Shown: positions 1-6,296 of the stretch, piece after piece
Layout: the number at the start of each line of letters is the position of its first letter
Position numbering within the stretch: the first letter of the stretch is position 1
DNA from: Lachnospiraceae bacterium UBA7598
GTDB taxonomy: Bacteria > Bacillota > Clostridia > Lachnospirales > Lachnospiraceae
Length of the DNA: 6,510 bases
Assembly (NCBI GenBank): GCA_002474415.1
Contig: DLQV01000026.1
Coordinates: 6,224 to 12,733 of the forward strand
Direction: 5' to 3'
Position numbers and translations under genes: made by a program
The notes under the pieces: model-generated
The model's input: only the letters and a program-made list of their open reading frames with translations
Told to the model about the DNA's origin: nothing
Database searches by the model: none

Positions 1-9
1 AGGAATGCC

Positions 10-3000
10 GTGGGAAAAAGAAAAAAGGCACTATTAAGAATTATTTTGGCACCGATCCTGCTTATGGTTGTGATACAGGGAGTCCTGCCGTTTTTTACAC
101 TCGTATCGAGCGGACTCAAGGCAAGCCTTGAGGATAATACCATCCGGATGGACAGCCATATGGTAGAAAACTGTGAGGTGATCCTCGAAAATGACATGGT
201 GGAAAAGTGGCGTTCCATATACAAGGTCAGTGACGCATTGTCGGATGACCTTTCCGGGGTGCTTAAAAAGCATCAGATCGATGTGCAGACGTTTTTAGGT
301 TCGCAGGAATACCAGCAGGAATATCTTGAGGAGATTTTTCCGGGAATGGTAGATAATCTGCAGTACAACGAGACTTCCGGTACATTTCTGATACTGGCAA
401 ACAAAAAGCCGGTGCGTGCCGGGGCAGAATACAAAGGTTTTTTTGTCCGGGATTCCGATCCACAGACGAAGACGGCATCCAATACCGACCTTCTCATGGA
501 GCGCGGAGACAAGGAACTGGCACATGAAATGTCGATTTCGCTGGACAGCGCATGGGCAACCGATTTTAAGTTTAAGGGCGAGGGCAAGCGGGCTTCAGAC
601 GACTTTTTTTATAAACCATATGTTGCCGCACTGGAGTATACAAACAGCAGGATGGAGGATCTGGGTTACTGGTCAAAACCGTTTATTCTTGAAGATCATT
701 ATATGGACAGCCACCAGATGATTACCTATTCAGTGCCGCTGGCCTATGACGGTACAATTTACGGTATTCTCGGTGTGGAAATTTCGGTCAGTTATCTGAA
801 CAGTTATTTTTCGGTGAAAGATCTCGACAGCGGGTTAAATGCCGGATATGCACTTATGATCGATCAGGGAGACGGCTGTTTTGAGGCACTTGTCGGAAAA
901 GGTGCGCTATATGATGCGGTGTACAGGAAAAAAGAGAACCTGAAATTTGAAAAAGTGTCGCATTCGCAACTGTATAAAGTTGAGGGGGCAAAGGTCGGAA
1001 AACAGGATATCTATGCTATCACCATGCCGTTAAATCTTTACAGCACCAATGTCCCGTACAGTGATACGAAGTGGGCGGTGTGCGGTTTTGTGACCGGAGA
1101 TTCGGTGTATGGACTTGGCGAACGCGTGTATACAAAAATGCTGATTGCAATTATCGGAAGTACCGTGCTTGCTGCTGTTGTGGTGATGATTCTTGTACGG
1201 TATGTGACGAATCCGGTCTACCGGCTGATGGAGAGCGTGCGCGCCGGAGTATGCGGGATTCATGATTTCCGGGATTCGGATATTCTTGAGATCGATGAGC
1301 TTCATGATGTAATTGAAAATCTGACAGATACAGAGAAACAGACGCAGGATCTGCTGCTTGAGGAAAAAGAGCGGTACCGGCTTGCCGTGGAAAGTTCACA
1401 GGATATCTTTTTTACCTACCGTTATAGGGAGCAGCTTCTTGAGATCGTAAACAGCAGGCAGTTTGACGGAATCTGGGATTGCAAAGAATGTCCCGAATTT
1501 CTGGACAACGAATGTATTTACCCGGAAGACCGGGAAGCAGTATGCCGGAAATTTAAAGAAAAGGATACCGGAAAACTATATATGGAATTCCGGTTACGTG
1601 CGACCGGACAGGATACGTATGTATGGGTGGAAATGACTGCAAAAGTCATACGGGATGAGAACGAAGAGGACAACCGGATAGTCGGCTGTATTCACAATAT
1701 CCAGCAGCGCAAACTTTTGGAGGAAGCACAGAAAAATGAACAGATTTACGATTTTACTACCGGATTTTACCGGTTAGAGCCCGGCAGGGATGTGTTGCAG
1801 ACCATTTGGAGCAAACATCCGCAGGGTGTGATGATTCTGGCAGATATCGAGGCATTTTCGCGTATCAATGAACAGTATGGTCTGTTATTTGGAGATCTGC
1901 TCCTTGAGCAGTTTGCACAGGCGATGGTAAGACGGTGTAAGGAAAATGGCTGGAACGATGCGGTTTATGTGCGTGCGGGTGCGGATCAGTTTCTGGTGTG
2001 GATGCCGAACCGCGGGGAAACGCAGGCGGCACAGATCATGGATCAGGTGCGCAGGGATTTTGCACAGGTTATCGATGAAAATTACATGGCGCTCAATTTC
2101 CGGTGCGGAATTGTAAACGTGACACCGGATGATGCCATACAGGAAAGCGTTTCCTGTGTCAAAGCAGCACTGGAAAATGCGAAAAAGAAAATGGATGACA
2201 CCGTGGTTTATGGAAATCTTTCCCCTGCGGAAAAGCAGATTTCCGTGGAAAAAACACTTCGCGGGATTGACTCCTATGACCGCCTGCGAAATACAAGTCT
2301 GTCTTCGCTGGCGCTTAATATGTTTGACAGGGGTGGAAAATTCCATGTCGTACTGGATATTCTGGTTTGGAAACTGCGGGAGACATACCATATAAACAAT
2401 CTGGTTGTCACACAGTTTAACAGGGAATATCTGGTCAATACGCTTGCTTACTGCTGGAAAAAAACGCCGTGTTATGAGGAGTGGGATGGCATTATCCACT
2501 GCAGCGGCTCGGATTTCCGAAAATTTATTGAGAACAAAAAGACAAGACAGCTTCTGGAAATTACAGAAAAAGACAAAGCAGATCCTACGCTTGGGGCATT
2601 TCTCGAGGGAAGAACCGGTGCGGTCTATCACATGAGAGATAACGGACAGTATTCCGGAAGTATACTGCTTTTTGGTCTGGACAAAGCGCAGCTTTCCGAT
2701 GAACAGGATAAAAAGCACCTGGATGAGATCTGTGCAATTATCCAGAACAGGATCAACCAGTACCGACACGACCAGTCGGCGCAGGCAAAATCGGAGTTTC
2801 TTGCCCGCATGTCGCATGAGATCCGCACCCCGATGAACGGAATTATCGGTATGACGGAGATTGCACTCCGGGAAGAGCAGAGCGAGGAAAAGCGGACGGA
2901 GTGCCTGAATAAAATAAAAAGTTCGTCCAATTATCTGCTGGGGCTTTTGAACGACATCCTCGATATGTCCAAGATTGAAAGCGGTAAGATGCGTCTCGTA

Positions 3001-3909
3001 TACGGAAAATGCAATCTGCGGAAACTTGCGGAGAATCTCGGAGCGTTGATGGAGTCAAAAGTTGCGGAGAAAAATATTCATTTCCGCCAGCAGATTGAGT
3101 TGTTGCATGACTGGTTTATCTGCGATGAGCTTCGTGTGAACCAGGTGCTTGTCAATCTGCTTAGTAATGCCATAAAATATTCAAATCCGGGTGGGCATGT
3201 GTGTCTGACCATACAAGAGACGGAGGGAACAGCCGGTCGTTCCAGACTGTTTTTCTCCGTCGAGGATGACGGCATTGGAATTGCAAAGGAAAAGCAGCAG
3301 TTGATCTTCCAGCAGTTTGAGCAGGCCGATGATTCGGCGGTGGCGCGAAGACAGGGAACCGGTCTGGGGCTTTCTATATGTAGAAGTCTGCTTCACATGA
3401 TGGATTCGGAGATTATGCTGGAGAGTGAAGCCGGACAGGGAAGTACTTTTTCATTTTCTGTGGAGTTCGATCCGGTGGAAGAAAGTGGCAGCACGGAAGA
3501 ATGTGTGGTGGATACCGTTGATTTCAAAGGAAAACGCGTGCTTGTTGTGGAGGATAACAGTCTGAATATGGAGATCATCCGCACATTTCTGGAAGATTAC
3601 GGCATAGTTGTGGAAGAGGCTTCTGACGGGCAGAAAGCGGTTGCGTGTGTGCAGGCGTCTGCGCCGGGCTACTATGATCTGATTCTGATGGATATCATGA
3701 TGCCGGTGATGGATGGACTTGAAGCAACGCGTGAAATTCGCAGACTTCCACGGGAGGACTGTAAAACCATTCCGATTTTTGCAATGAGTGCCAATGCTTT
3801 TGACGAGGATGTGAAGCGTTCGCTCGCAAGTGGCATGAACGGACATATGTCGAAACCAATTGACCGGAAAAAACTGGAGGAAATGCTGGCAAAGACGCTG
3901 AAAAAATAA
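10..3909 (+). CDS. Membrane-bound hybrid sensor histidine kinase (dCache, HAMP-like, PAS, degenerate GGDEF, GAF-like, HisKA, HATPase, REC)
   Basis: The product senses an unknown signal outside the cell and probably others inside, autophosphorylates on His and passes the phosphate to its own receiver. Seen: a basic N-terminus and membrane helix (about residues 7-31); an extracytoplasmic region (about 32-370) with dCache-type motifs (YKPY near 201, GYWSKP 219-224, ITYSVPLAYDG from 238); a second helix (about 377-399); and a short HAMP-like linker. Then come a PAS domain (about 455-566), a GGDEF-like domain (about 580-735) with signature RAGADQF (655-661), and a GAF-like region (about 765-920). 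The kinase core has SHEIRTPMNG with His936, N-box Asn1049/Asn1053, G1 DDGIGIA (1086-1092) and G2 GTGLGLS (1116-1122). The receiver has E1181/D1182, phosphoacceptor Asp1228, Ser1260 and Lys1282. The start is GTG at 10 with AGGA at 1-4. The frame is open to the window edge, so an upstream start cannot be excluded. The ATG at 5 is in another frame that soon stops. There is no HPt or DNA-binding output domain, so a separate phosphorelay partner is inferred. The ligand is unknown. Confidence 0.95.
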   Translation: MGKRKKALLRIILAPILLMVVIQGVLPFFTLVSSGLKASLEDNTIRMDSHMVENCEVILENDMVEKWRSIYKVSDALSDDLSGVLKKHQIDVQTFLGSQEYQQEYLEEIFPGMVDNLQYNETSGTFLILANKKPVRAGAEYKGFFVRDSDPQTKTASNTDLLMERGDKELAHEMSISLDSAWATDFKFKGEGKRASDDFFYKPYVAALEYTNSRMEDLGYWSKPFILEDHYMDSHQMITYSVPLAYDGTIYGILGVEISVSYLNSYFSVKDLDSGLNAGYALMIDQGDGCFEALVGKGALYDAVYRKKENLKFEKVSHSQLYKVEGAKVGKQDIYAITMPLNLYSTNVPYSDTKWAVCGFVTGDSVYGLGERVYTKMLIAIIGSTVLAAVVVMILVRYVTNPVYRLMESVRAGVCGIHDFRDSDILEIDELHDVIENLTDTEKQTQDLLLEEKERYRLAVESSQDIFFTYRYREQLLEIVNSRQFDGIWDCKECPEFLDNECIYPEDREAVCRKFKEKDTGKLYMEFRLRATGQDTYVWVEMTAKVIRDENEEDNRIVGCIHNIQQRKLLEEAQKNEQIYDFTTGFYRLEPGRDVLQTIWSKHPQGVMILADIEAFSRINEQYGLLFGDLLLEQFAQAMVRRCKENGWNDAVYVRAGADQFLVWMPNRGETQAAQIMDQVRRDFAQVIDENYMALNFRCGIVNVTPDDAIQESVSCVKAALENAKKKMDDTVVYGNLSPAEKQISVEKTLRGIDSYDRLRNTSLSSLALNMFDRGGKFHVVLDILVWKLRETYHINNLVVTQFNREYLVNTLAYCWKKTPCYEEWDGIIHCSGSDFRKFIENKKTRQLLEITEKDKADPTLGAFLEGRTGAVYHMRDNGQYSGSILLFGLDKAQLSDEQDKKHLDEICAIIQNRINQYRHDQSAQAKSEFLARMSHEIRTPMNGIIGMTEIALREEQSEEKRTECLNKIKSSSNYLLGLLNDILDMSKIESGKMRLVYGKCNLRKLAENLGALMESKVAEKNIHFRQQIELLHDWFICDELRVNQVLVNLLSNAIKYSNPGGHVCLTIQETEGTAGRSRLFFSVEDDGIGIAKEKQQLIFQQFEQADDSAVARRQGTGLGLSICRSLLHMMDSEIMLESEAGQGSTFSFSVEFDPVEESGSTEECVVDTVDFKGKRVLVVEDNSLNMEIIRTFLEDYGIVVEEASDGQKAVACVQASAPGYYDLILMDIMMPVMDGLEATREIRRLPREDCKTIPIFAMSANAFDEDVKRSLASGMNGHMSKPIDRKKLEEMLAKTLKK

Positions 3910-3918
3910 TACCTGGAG

Positions 3919-3967
3919 CAAAGGTCATAAAAAATTTAGAGATTTTTTATTGACCTTTGTTTTTTTT
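3919..3967 (+). terminator. Intrinsic terminator of the hybrid kinase gene
   Basis: The arm CAAAGGTCATAAAAAAT (3919-3935) pairs with the arm at 3942-3959 over 17 base pairs with a single bulged T. The loop is TTAGAG, and eight T residues follow at 3960-3967. It begins 9 bases after the kinase stop codon. The GC-richer part of the stem is the outer end, next to the T tract. The hairpin's 3' arm and T tract overlap the -35 box and spacer of the next promoter. On the minus strand no T tract follows the stem, so it looks one-directional. Confidence 0.88.
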
Positions 3968-3978
3968 GGCACTATAAT
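3950..3978 (+). promoter_or_regulatory. Sigma-A-type promoter of the marR gene
   Basis: The -35 box TTGACC (3950-3955, five of six consensus bases) and a perfect -10 box TATAAT (3973-3978) are separated by exactly 17 bases. Transcription would start near 3984-3986, leaving a leader of about 25 bases before the marR ATG. The -35 box lies in the 3' arm of the kinase terminator and the spacer contains its T8 tract. The inverted repeat at 3979-3991 directly abuts the -10 box and covers the expected start point, which suggests repression by the gene's own product. Confidence 0.85.
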
Positions 3979-3991
3979 CTAACCCAGTTAG
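3979..3991 (+). promoter_or_regulatory. Probable MarR operator 1 (CTAAC-CCA-GTTAG)
   Basis: This is a perfect 5-3-5 inverted repeat immediately downstream of the TATAAT box and over the predicted transcription start. The same CTAAC-N3-GTTAG pattern recurs at 4492-4504 before the exporter genes, and both copies have T just before CTAAC. A short dyad overlapping the core promoter of a marR gene is typical of MarR autorepression. That the adjacent MarR protein binds here is inferred from position and from the second copy. Confidence 0.72.
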
Positions 3992-4010
3992 CAATTACAG
4001 GGAGGCAGTT

Positions 4011-4454
4011 ATGGCAACACAGGAACAGATCCATCGGATCTTTCAGAAAATGCGGGAATCCCATCCGCGGGAATTTTTTCATCACATGGATGAGACACAG
4101 GCGGGAATCGGGGCAGTGCTCCGGCTTTTGTATATGGAAAAGAAACCTGTCACAGCAGGAAAAATCAGTGATACGCTTGGAATCAGCACGGCCAGGGTGG
4201 CAGTACTTTTGCGAAAAATGGAGTCCAAGGGACTGATCATAAAAGAAAAAAATCCGCTGGATGCGCGTGTGACGATTGTGAGCCTGACCGATATGGGAAC
4301 AGAAATGATAAAAGAGGCATGGAAAGAAATCCAGGAGCAGATGGGAAAAATCATTGATACGGTCGGGGAAGAACGGCTGCTGGAATACATTGAGATCAAC
4401 AATGAGATCCGCCAGATCGTGTCACCTCCGAAAATTGCATTTTGGGATAAATAA
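4011..4454 (+). CDS. MarR-family transcriptional repressor
   Basis: A 147-residue protein, the usual MarR length, predicted to be a cytoplasmic dimeric winged-helix DNA-binding protein. Seen: N-terminal dimerisation helices; a helix-turn-helix at about residues 46-72 (VTAGKISDTLGIST, then a recognition helix ending near RKMESKGLI); a wing at about 78-96 with the conserved pattern D84-A-R86 followed by VTIVSLTDMG; and C-terminal helices that would complete the dimer interface. The ATG at 4011 follows AGGGAGG (3999-4005) at good spacing. The gene lies directly upstream of two ABC exporter genes, and matching operator-like dyads sit before both it and the exporter. It therefore probably represses itself and the exporter until a small molecule, perhaps an exported compound, releases it from DNA. 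The inducer cannot be read from the sequence. There is no conspicuous cysteine pair that would suggest an OhrR-type redox switch. Confidence 0.93.
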   Translation: MATQEQIHRIFQKMRESHPREFFHHMDETQAGIGAVLRLLYMEKKPVTAGKISDTLGISTARVAVLLRKMESKGLIIKEKNPLDARVTIVSLTDMGTEMIKEAWKEIQEQMGKIIDTVGEERLLEYIEINNEIRQIVSPPKIAFWDK

Positions 4455-4480
4455 TACAGGTGGTATGCCTGTTTTATTTT
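4449..4480 (+). terminator. Probable intrinsic terminator or attenuator overlapping the marR stop codon
   Basis: ACAGGTG (4456-4462) pairs with TGCCTGT (4466-4472), allowing two G-T pairs, around a three-base GTA loop. After a T-T mismatch the stem can continue as AAATAA (4449-4454) with TTATTT (4474-4479). The 3' side is U-rich (TTTTATTTT), as in an intrinsic terminator, but the tract is interrupted by an A and the GC core is short. It could stop marR transcription or reduce read-through into the exporter genes. Strength is uncertain. Confidence 0.5.
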
Positions 4481-4490
4481 AAAATAAATA

Positions 4491-4505
4491 TCTAACTACG
4501 TTAGA
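4491..4505 (+). promoter_or_regulatory. Probable MarR operator 2 (TCTAAC-TAC-GTTAGA) before the ABC exporter genes
   Basis: This is a perfect 6-3-6 inverted repeat, 33 bases before the exporter start codon. It shares its TCTAAC-N3-GTTAG core with the dyad at the marR promoter and differs only in the three central bases and the final base. A further GTTAG half-site follows at 4511-4515. The A/T-rich stretch just upstream contains a possible -10 (TAAAAT, 4480-4485), but no convincing -35 was found, so the exporter promoter is not defined. Binding by the upstream MarR protein is inferred. Confidence 0.75.
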
Positions 4506-4538
4506 AATGGGTTAGGAAATTAAAGGAGTGAAGAGCAG

Positions 4539-6296
4539 ATGATAAAACTATTCAAAAATCTTAAGAAAGAAGAGTGGGGACTTGCAGCGCTTGCAATGGT
4601 CTTTATCGTGCTGCAGGTGTGGCTGGATCTGACGATGCCGGATTACATGGCAGATATCACCCGGCTGGTGCAGACCGAGGGAAGTACGATGAGCGAGATC
4701 CTCACCGCCGGATGCAAGATGCTTGCCTGCGCACTGGGAAGTCTGGTGGCAGCAATTGCCACGGCAGTCTGTGCGGCAAATATCGCCACTGGATTTGCCG
4801 CAACGCTGCGTGAAAAACTGTTTCATAAAGTGCAGTCTTTTTCTATGGAAGAAATCGGACATTTTTCAACAGCGAGCCTGATCACACGTTCCACCAATGA
4901 TGTGACACAGATCCAGATGCTGATCGTGATGGGACTGCAGATGCTCATCAAAGCGCCGATCATGGCGGTGTGGGCAATCTGTAAAATCTCCAACAAACAG
5001 TGGGAGTGGACACTCACGACCGGAATTGCCGTTGTGATTCTGCTTGTGATTGTGGGAACCTGCCTGATGCTTGTGACACCAAAGTTTAAAAAGATCCAGT
5101 TCCTGACGGATGATTTAAACCGCGTCACCCGCGAAAACCTGACCGGACTTTCGGTTGTACGTGCGTACAATGCGGAAAATTATCAGGAGAATAAATTTGA
5201 ACATGCCAACGATGCACTGACCGGAACCAACCTGTTTGCACAGCGGACGATGGCGTTTATGCTGCCGAGCATCCAGCTTGTTATGAGCGGACTTACGCTT
5301 GCCATCTACTGGATCGGCGCGGTGCTGATCAATGGTGTGGGAATGGCGGACAAGATCCAGTTGTTTTCCGATATGATGGTATTTTCACAGTATGCGATTC
5401 AGGTTGTCATGTCGTTTATGATGCTGGTTATGATCTTTATGATCCTGCCAAGAGCTTCTGTAGCTGCCAACCGTATCCGCGAGGTACTGGATACCGAGCC
5501 TTCCATCGAGGACGGCACACGTTCGGAGGGAAAGAGCGGTGTTGAGGGAGAAGTGGAATTTAAAAATGTTTCGTTCCGCTATCCGGATGCCGACGGTGAT
5601 GTGCTGCAGAATATTTCCTTTACCGCCAAAAAGGGTGAAACGGTTGCACTGATCGGGGCAACCGGCTGCGGAAAGAGTACCGTCATTAATCTGATTCCGC
5701 GGTTTTACGACACAACGGAGGGGGAAGTGCTGGTAGATGGTGTCAATGTGCGGGACTACACACAGAAAGATCTGCGCAACAAGATCGGATATGTATCTCA
5801 GAAAGCAACACTTTTTACCGGAACGATCCGCTCGAATGTGGCATACGGAGACAATGGAAAAGATCCGGCTTCCGGGGATGAAGTAAACAGCGCAGTTGCG
5901 ATTGCACAGGCAAGTGAGTTTGTGGATGGTCTTGAGGACGGCTGTGATGCCTATGTGGCACAGGGTGGAGCAAATTTCTCCGGAGGACAAAAGCAGCGCC
6001 TTTCGATTGCACGTGCAATTGCAAGAAAACCGGAGATTCTCATTTTTGATGATTCGTTTTCCGCACTGGATTATAAGACAGACCGGATTTTGCGGCAGAC
6101 GCTTGCAAAAGAGTGCAAAGACAGCACACGCATTATCGTGGCACAGCGTATCGGAACGATCAGGGATGCGGACCGTATTATTGTGTTGGAAGACGGAAAA
6201 ATTGCCGGAATGGGACGGCATGAGGAACTGATGCAAAATTGCGAGGTTTACCAGCAGATCGCGCTTTCACAGCTTTCAAAGGAGGAACTTGCGTAA
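4539..6296 (+). CDS. ABC exporter half-transporter, permease fused to ATPase; degenerate-site subunit of a heterodimer
   Basis: A 585-residue type IV ABC exporter half predicted to act in the cytoplasmic membrane, exporting drugs or other amphipathic compounds with ATP. Seen: six likely membrane helices (about 15-36, 57-80, 128-148, 158-179, 241-266, 281-303), then an ATPase domain from about 337. The latter has A-loop Tyr348, Walker A GATGCGKS (373-380, Lys379), Q-loop Gln421, signature FSGGQ (480-484) and Walker B ILIFD ending at Asp504. Two key residues differ from a standard ATPase: the catalytic Glu after Walker B is Asp505, and the switch His is Gln536 (VAQR instead of VAHR). The same changes are known in the degenerate-site subunits of heterodimeric exporters such as BmrC and TM287. 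The ATG at 4539 follows AAAGGAG (4522-4528) with a 10-base gap. The next gene overlaps by one base and looks like the partner subunit. Substrate is unknown; multidrug export is inferred from the MarR context. Confidence 0.93.
   Translation: MIKLFKNLKKEEWGLAALAMVFIVLQVWLDLTMPDYMADITRLVQTEGSTMSEILTAGCKMLACALGSLVAAIATAVCAANIATGFAATLREKLFHKVQSFSMEEIGHFSTASLITRSTNDVTQIQMLIVMGLQMLIKAPIMAVWAICKISNKQWEWTLTTGIAVVILLVIVGTCLMLVTPKFKKIQFLTDDLNRVTRENLTGLSVVRAYNAENYQENKFEHANDALTGTNLFAQRTMAFMLPSIQLVMSGLTLAIYWIGAVLINGVGMADKIQLFSDMMVFSQYAIQVVMSFMMLVMIFMILPRASVAANRIREVLDTEPSIEDGTRSEGKSGVEGEVEFKNVSFRYPDADGDVLQNISFTAKKGETVALIGATGCGKSTVINLIPRFYDTTEGEVLVDGVNVRDYTQKDLRNKIGYVSQKATLFTGTIRSNVAYGDNGKDPASGDEVNSAVAIAQASEFVDGLEDGCDAYVAQGGANFSGGQKQRLSIARAIARKPEILIFDDSFSALDYKTDRILRQTLAKECKDSTRIIVAQRIGTIRDADRIIVLEDGKIAGMGRHEELMQNCEVYQQIALSQLSKEELA
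6278..6285 (+). promoter_or_regulatory. Ribosome binding site of the second ABC gene
   Basis: AAAGGAGG lies inside the 3' end of the first ABC gene, 10 bases before the ATG at 6296. It fixes the start of the downstream gene, whose ATG shares its A with the preceding TAA stop (TAATG). The arrangement allows coupled translation and roughly equal output of the two subunits. Confidence 0.85.

Noticed and set aside
1..9. ATG at position 5 as the start of the first gene
   Set aside because: That frame reaches a stop codon within about ten codons. The GTG at 10 opens the long kinase frame and gives a classical basic N-terminus followed by a membrane helix.
1885..2817. Long open frame on the minus strand (310 codons) inside the kinase gene
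   Set aside because: It is fully antisense to the GGDEF/GAF part of a clearly conserved kinase, has no recognisable domain, and its composition (rich in Cys, His, Ile, Phe) is what an antisense reading of coding DNA gives.
4480..4485. TAAAAT as the -10 box of the exporter promoter
   Set aside because: It matches five of six bases, but no acceptable -35 lies 16-18 bases upstream and there is no extended -10 TG. It remains possible but is not supported enough to list.
4475..4486. Perfect palindrome TATTTTAAAATA as another regulator site
   Set aside because: It is pure A/T and overlaps the U-rich tail of the probable terminator. Such palindromes are common by chance in A/T-rich spacers and the motif has no second copy near marR.
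5385..6236. Long open frame on the minus strand (283 codons) inside the ABC gene
   Set aside because: It is antisense to conserved ATPase motifs, shows no known domain, and has the Cys/His-rich look of a shadow frame.
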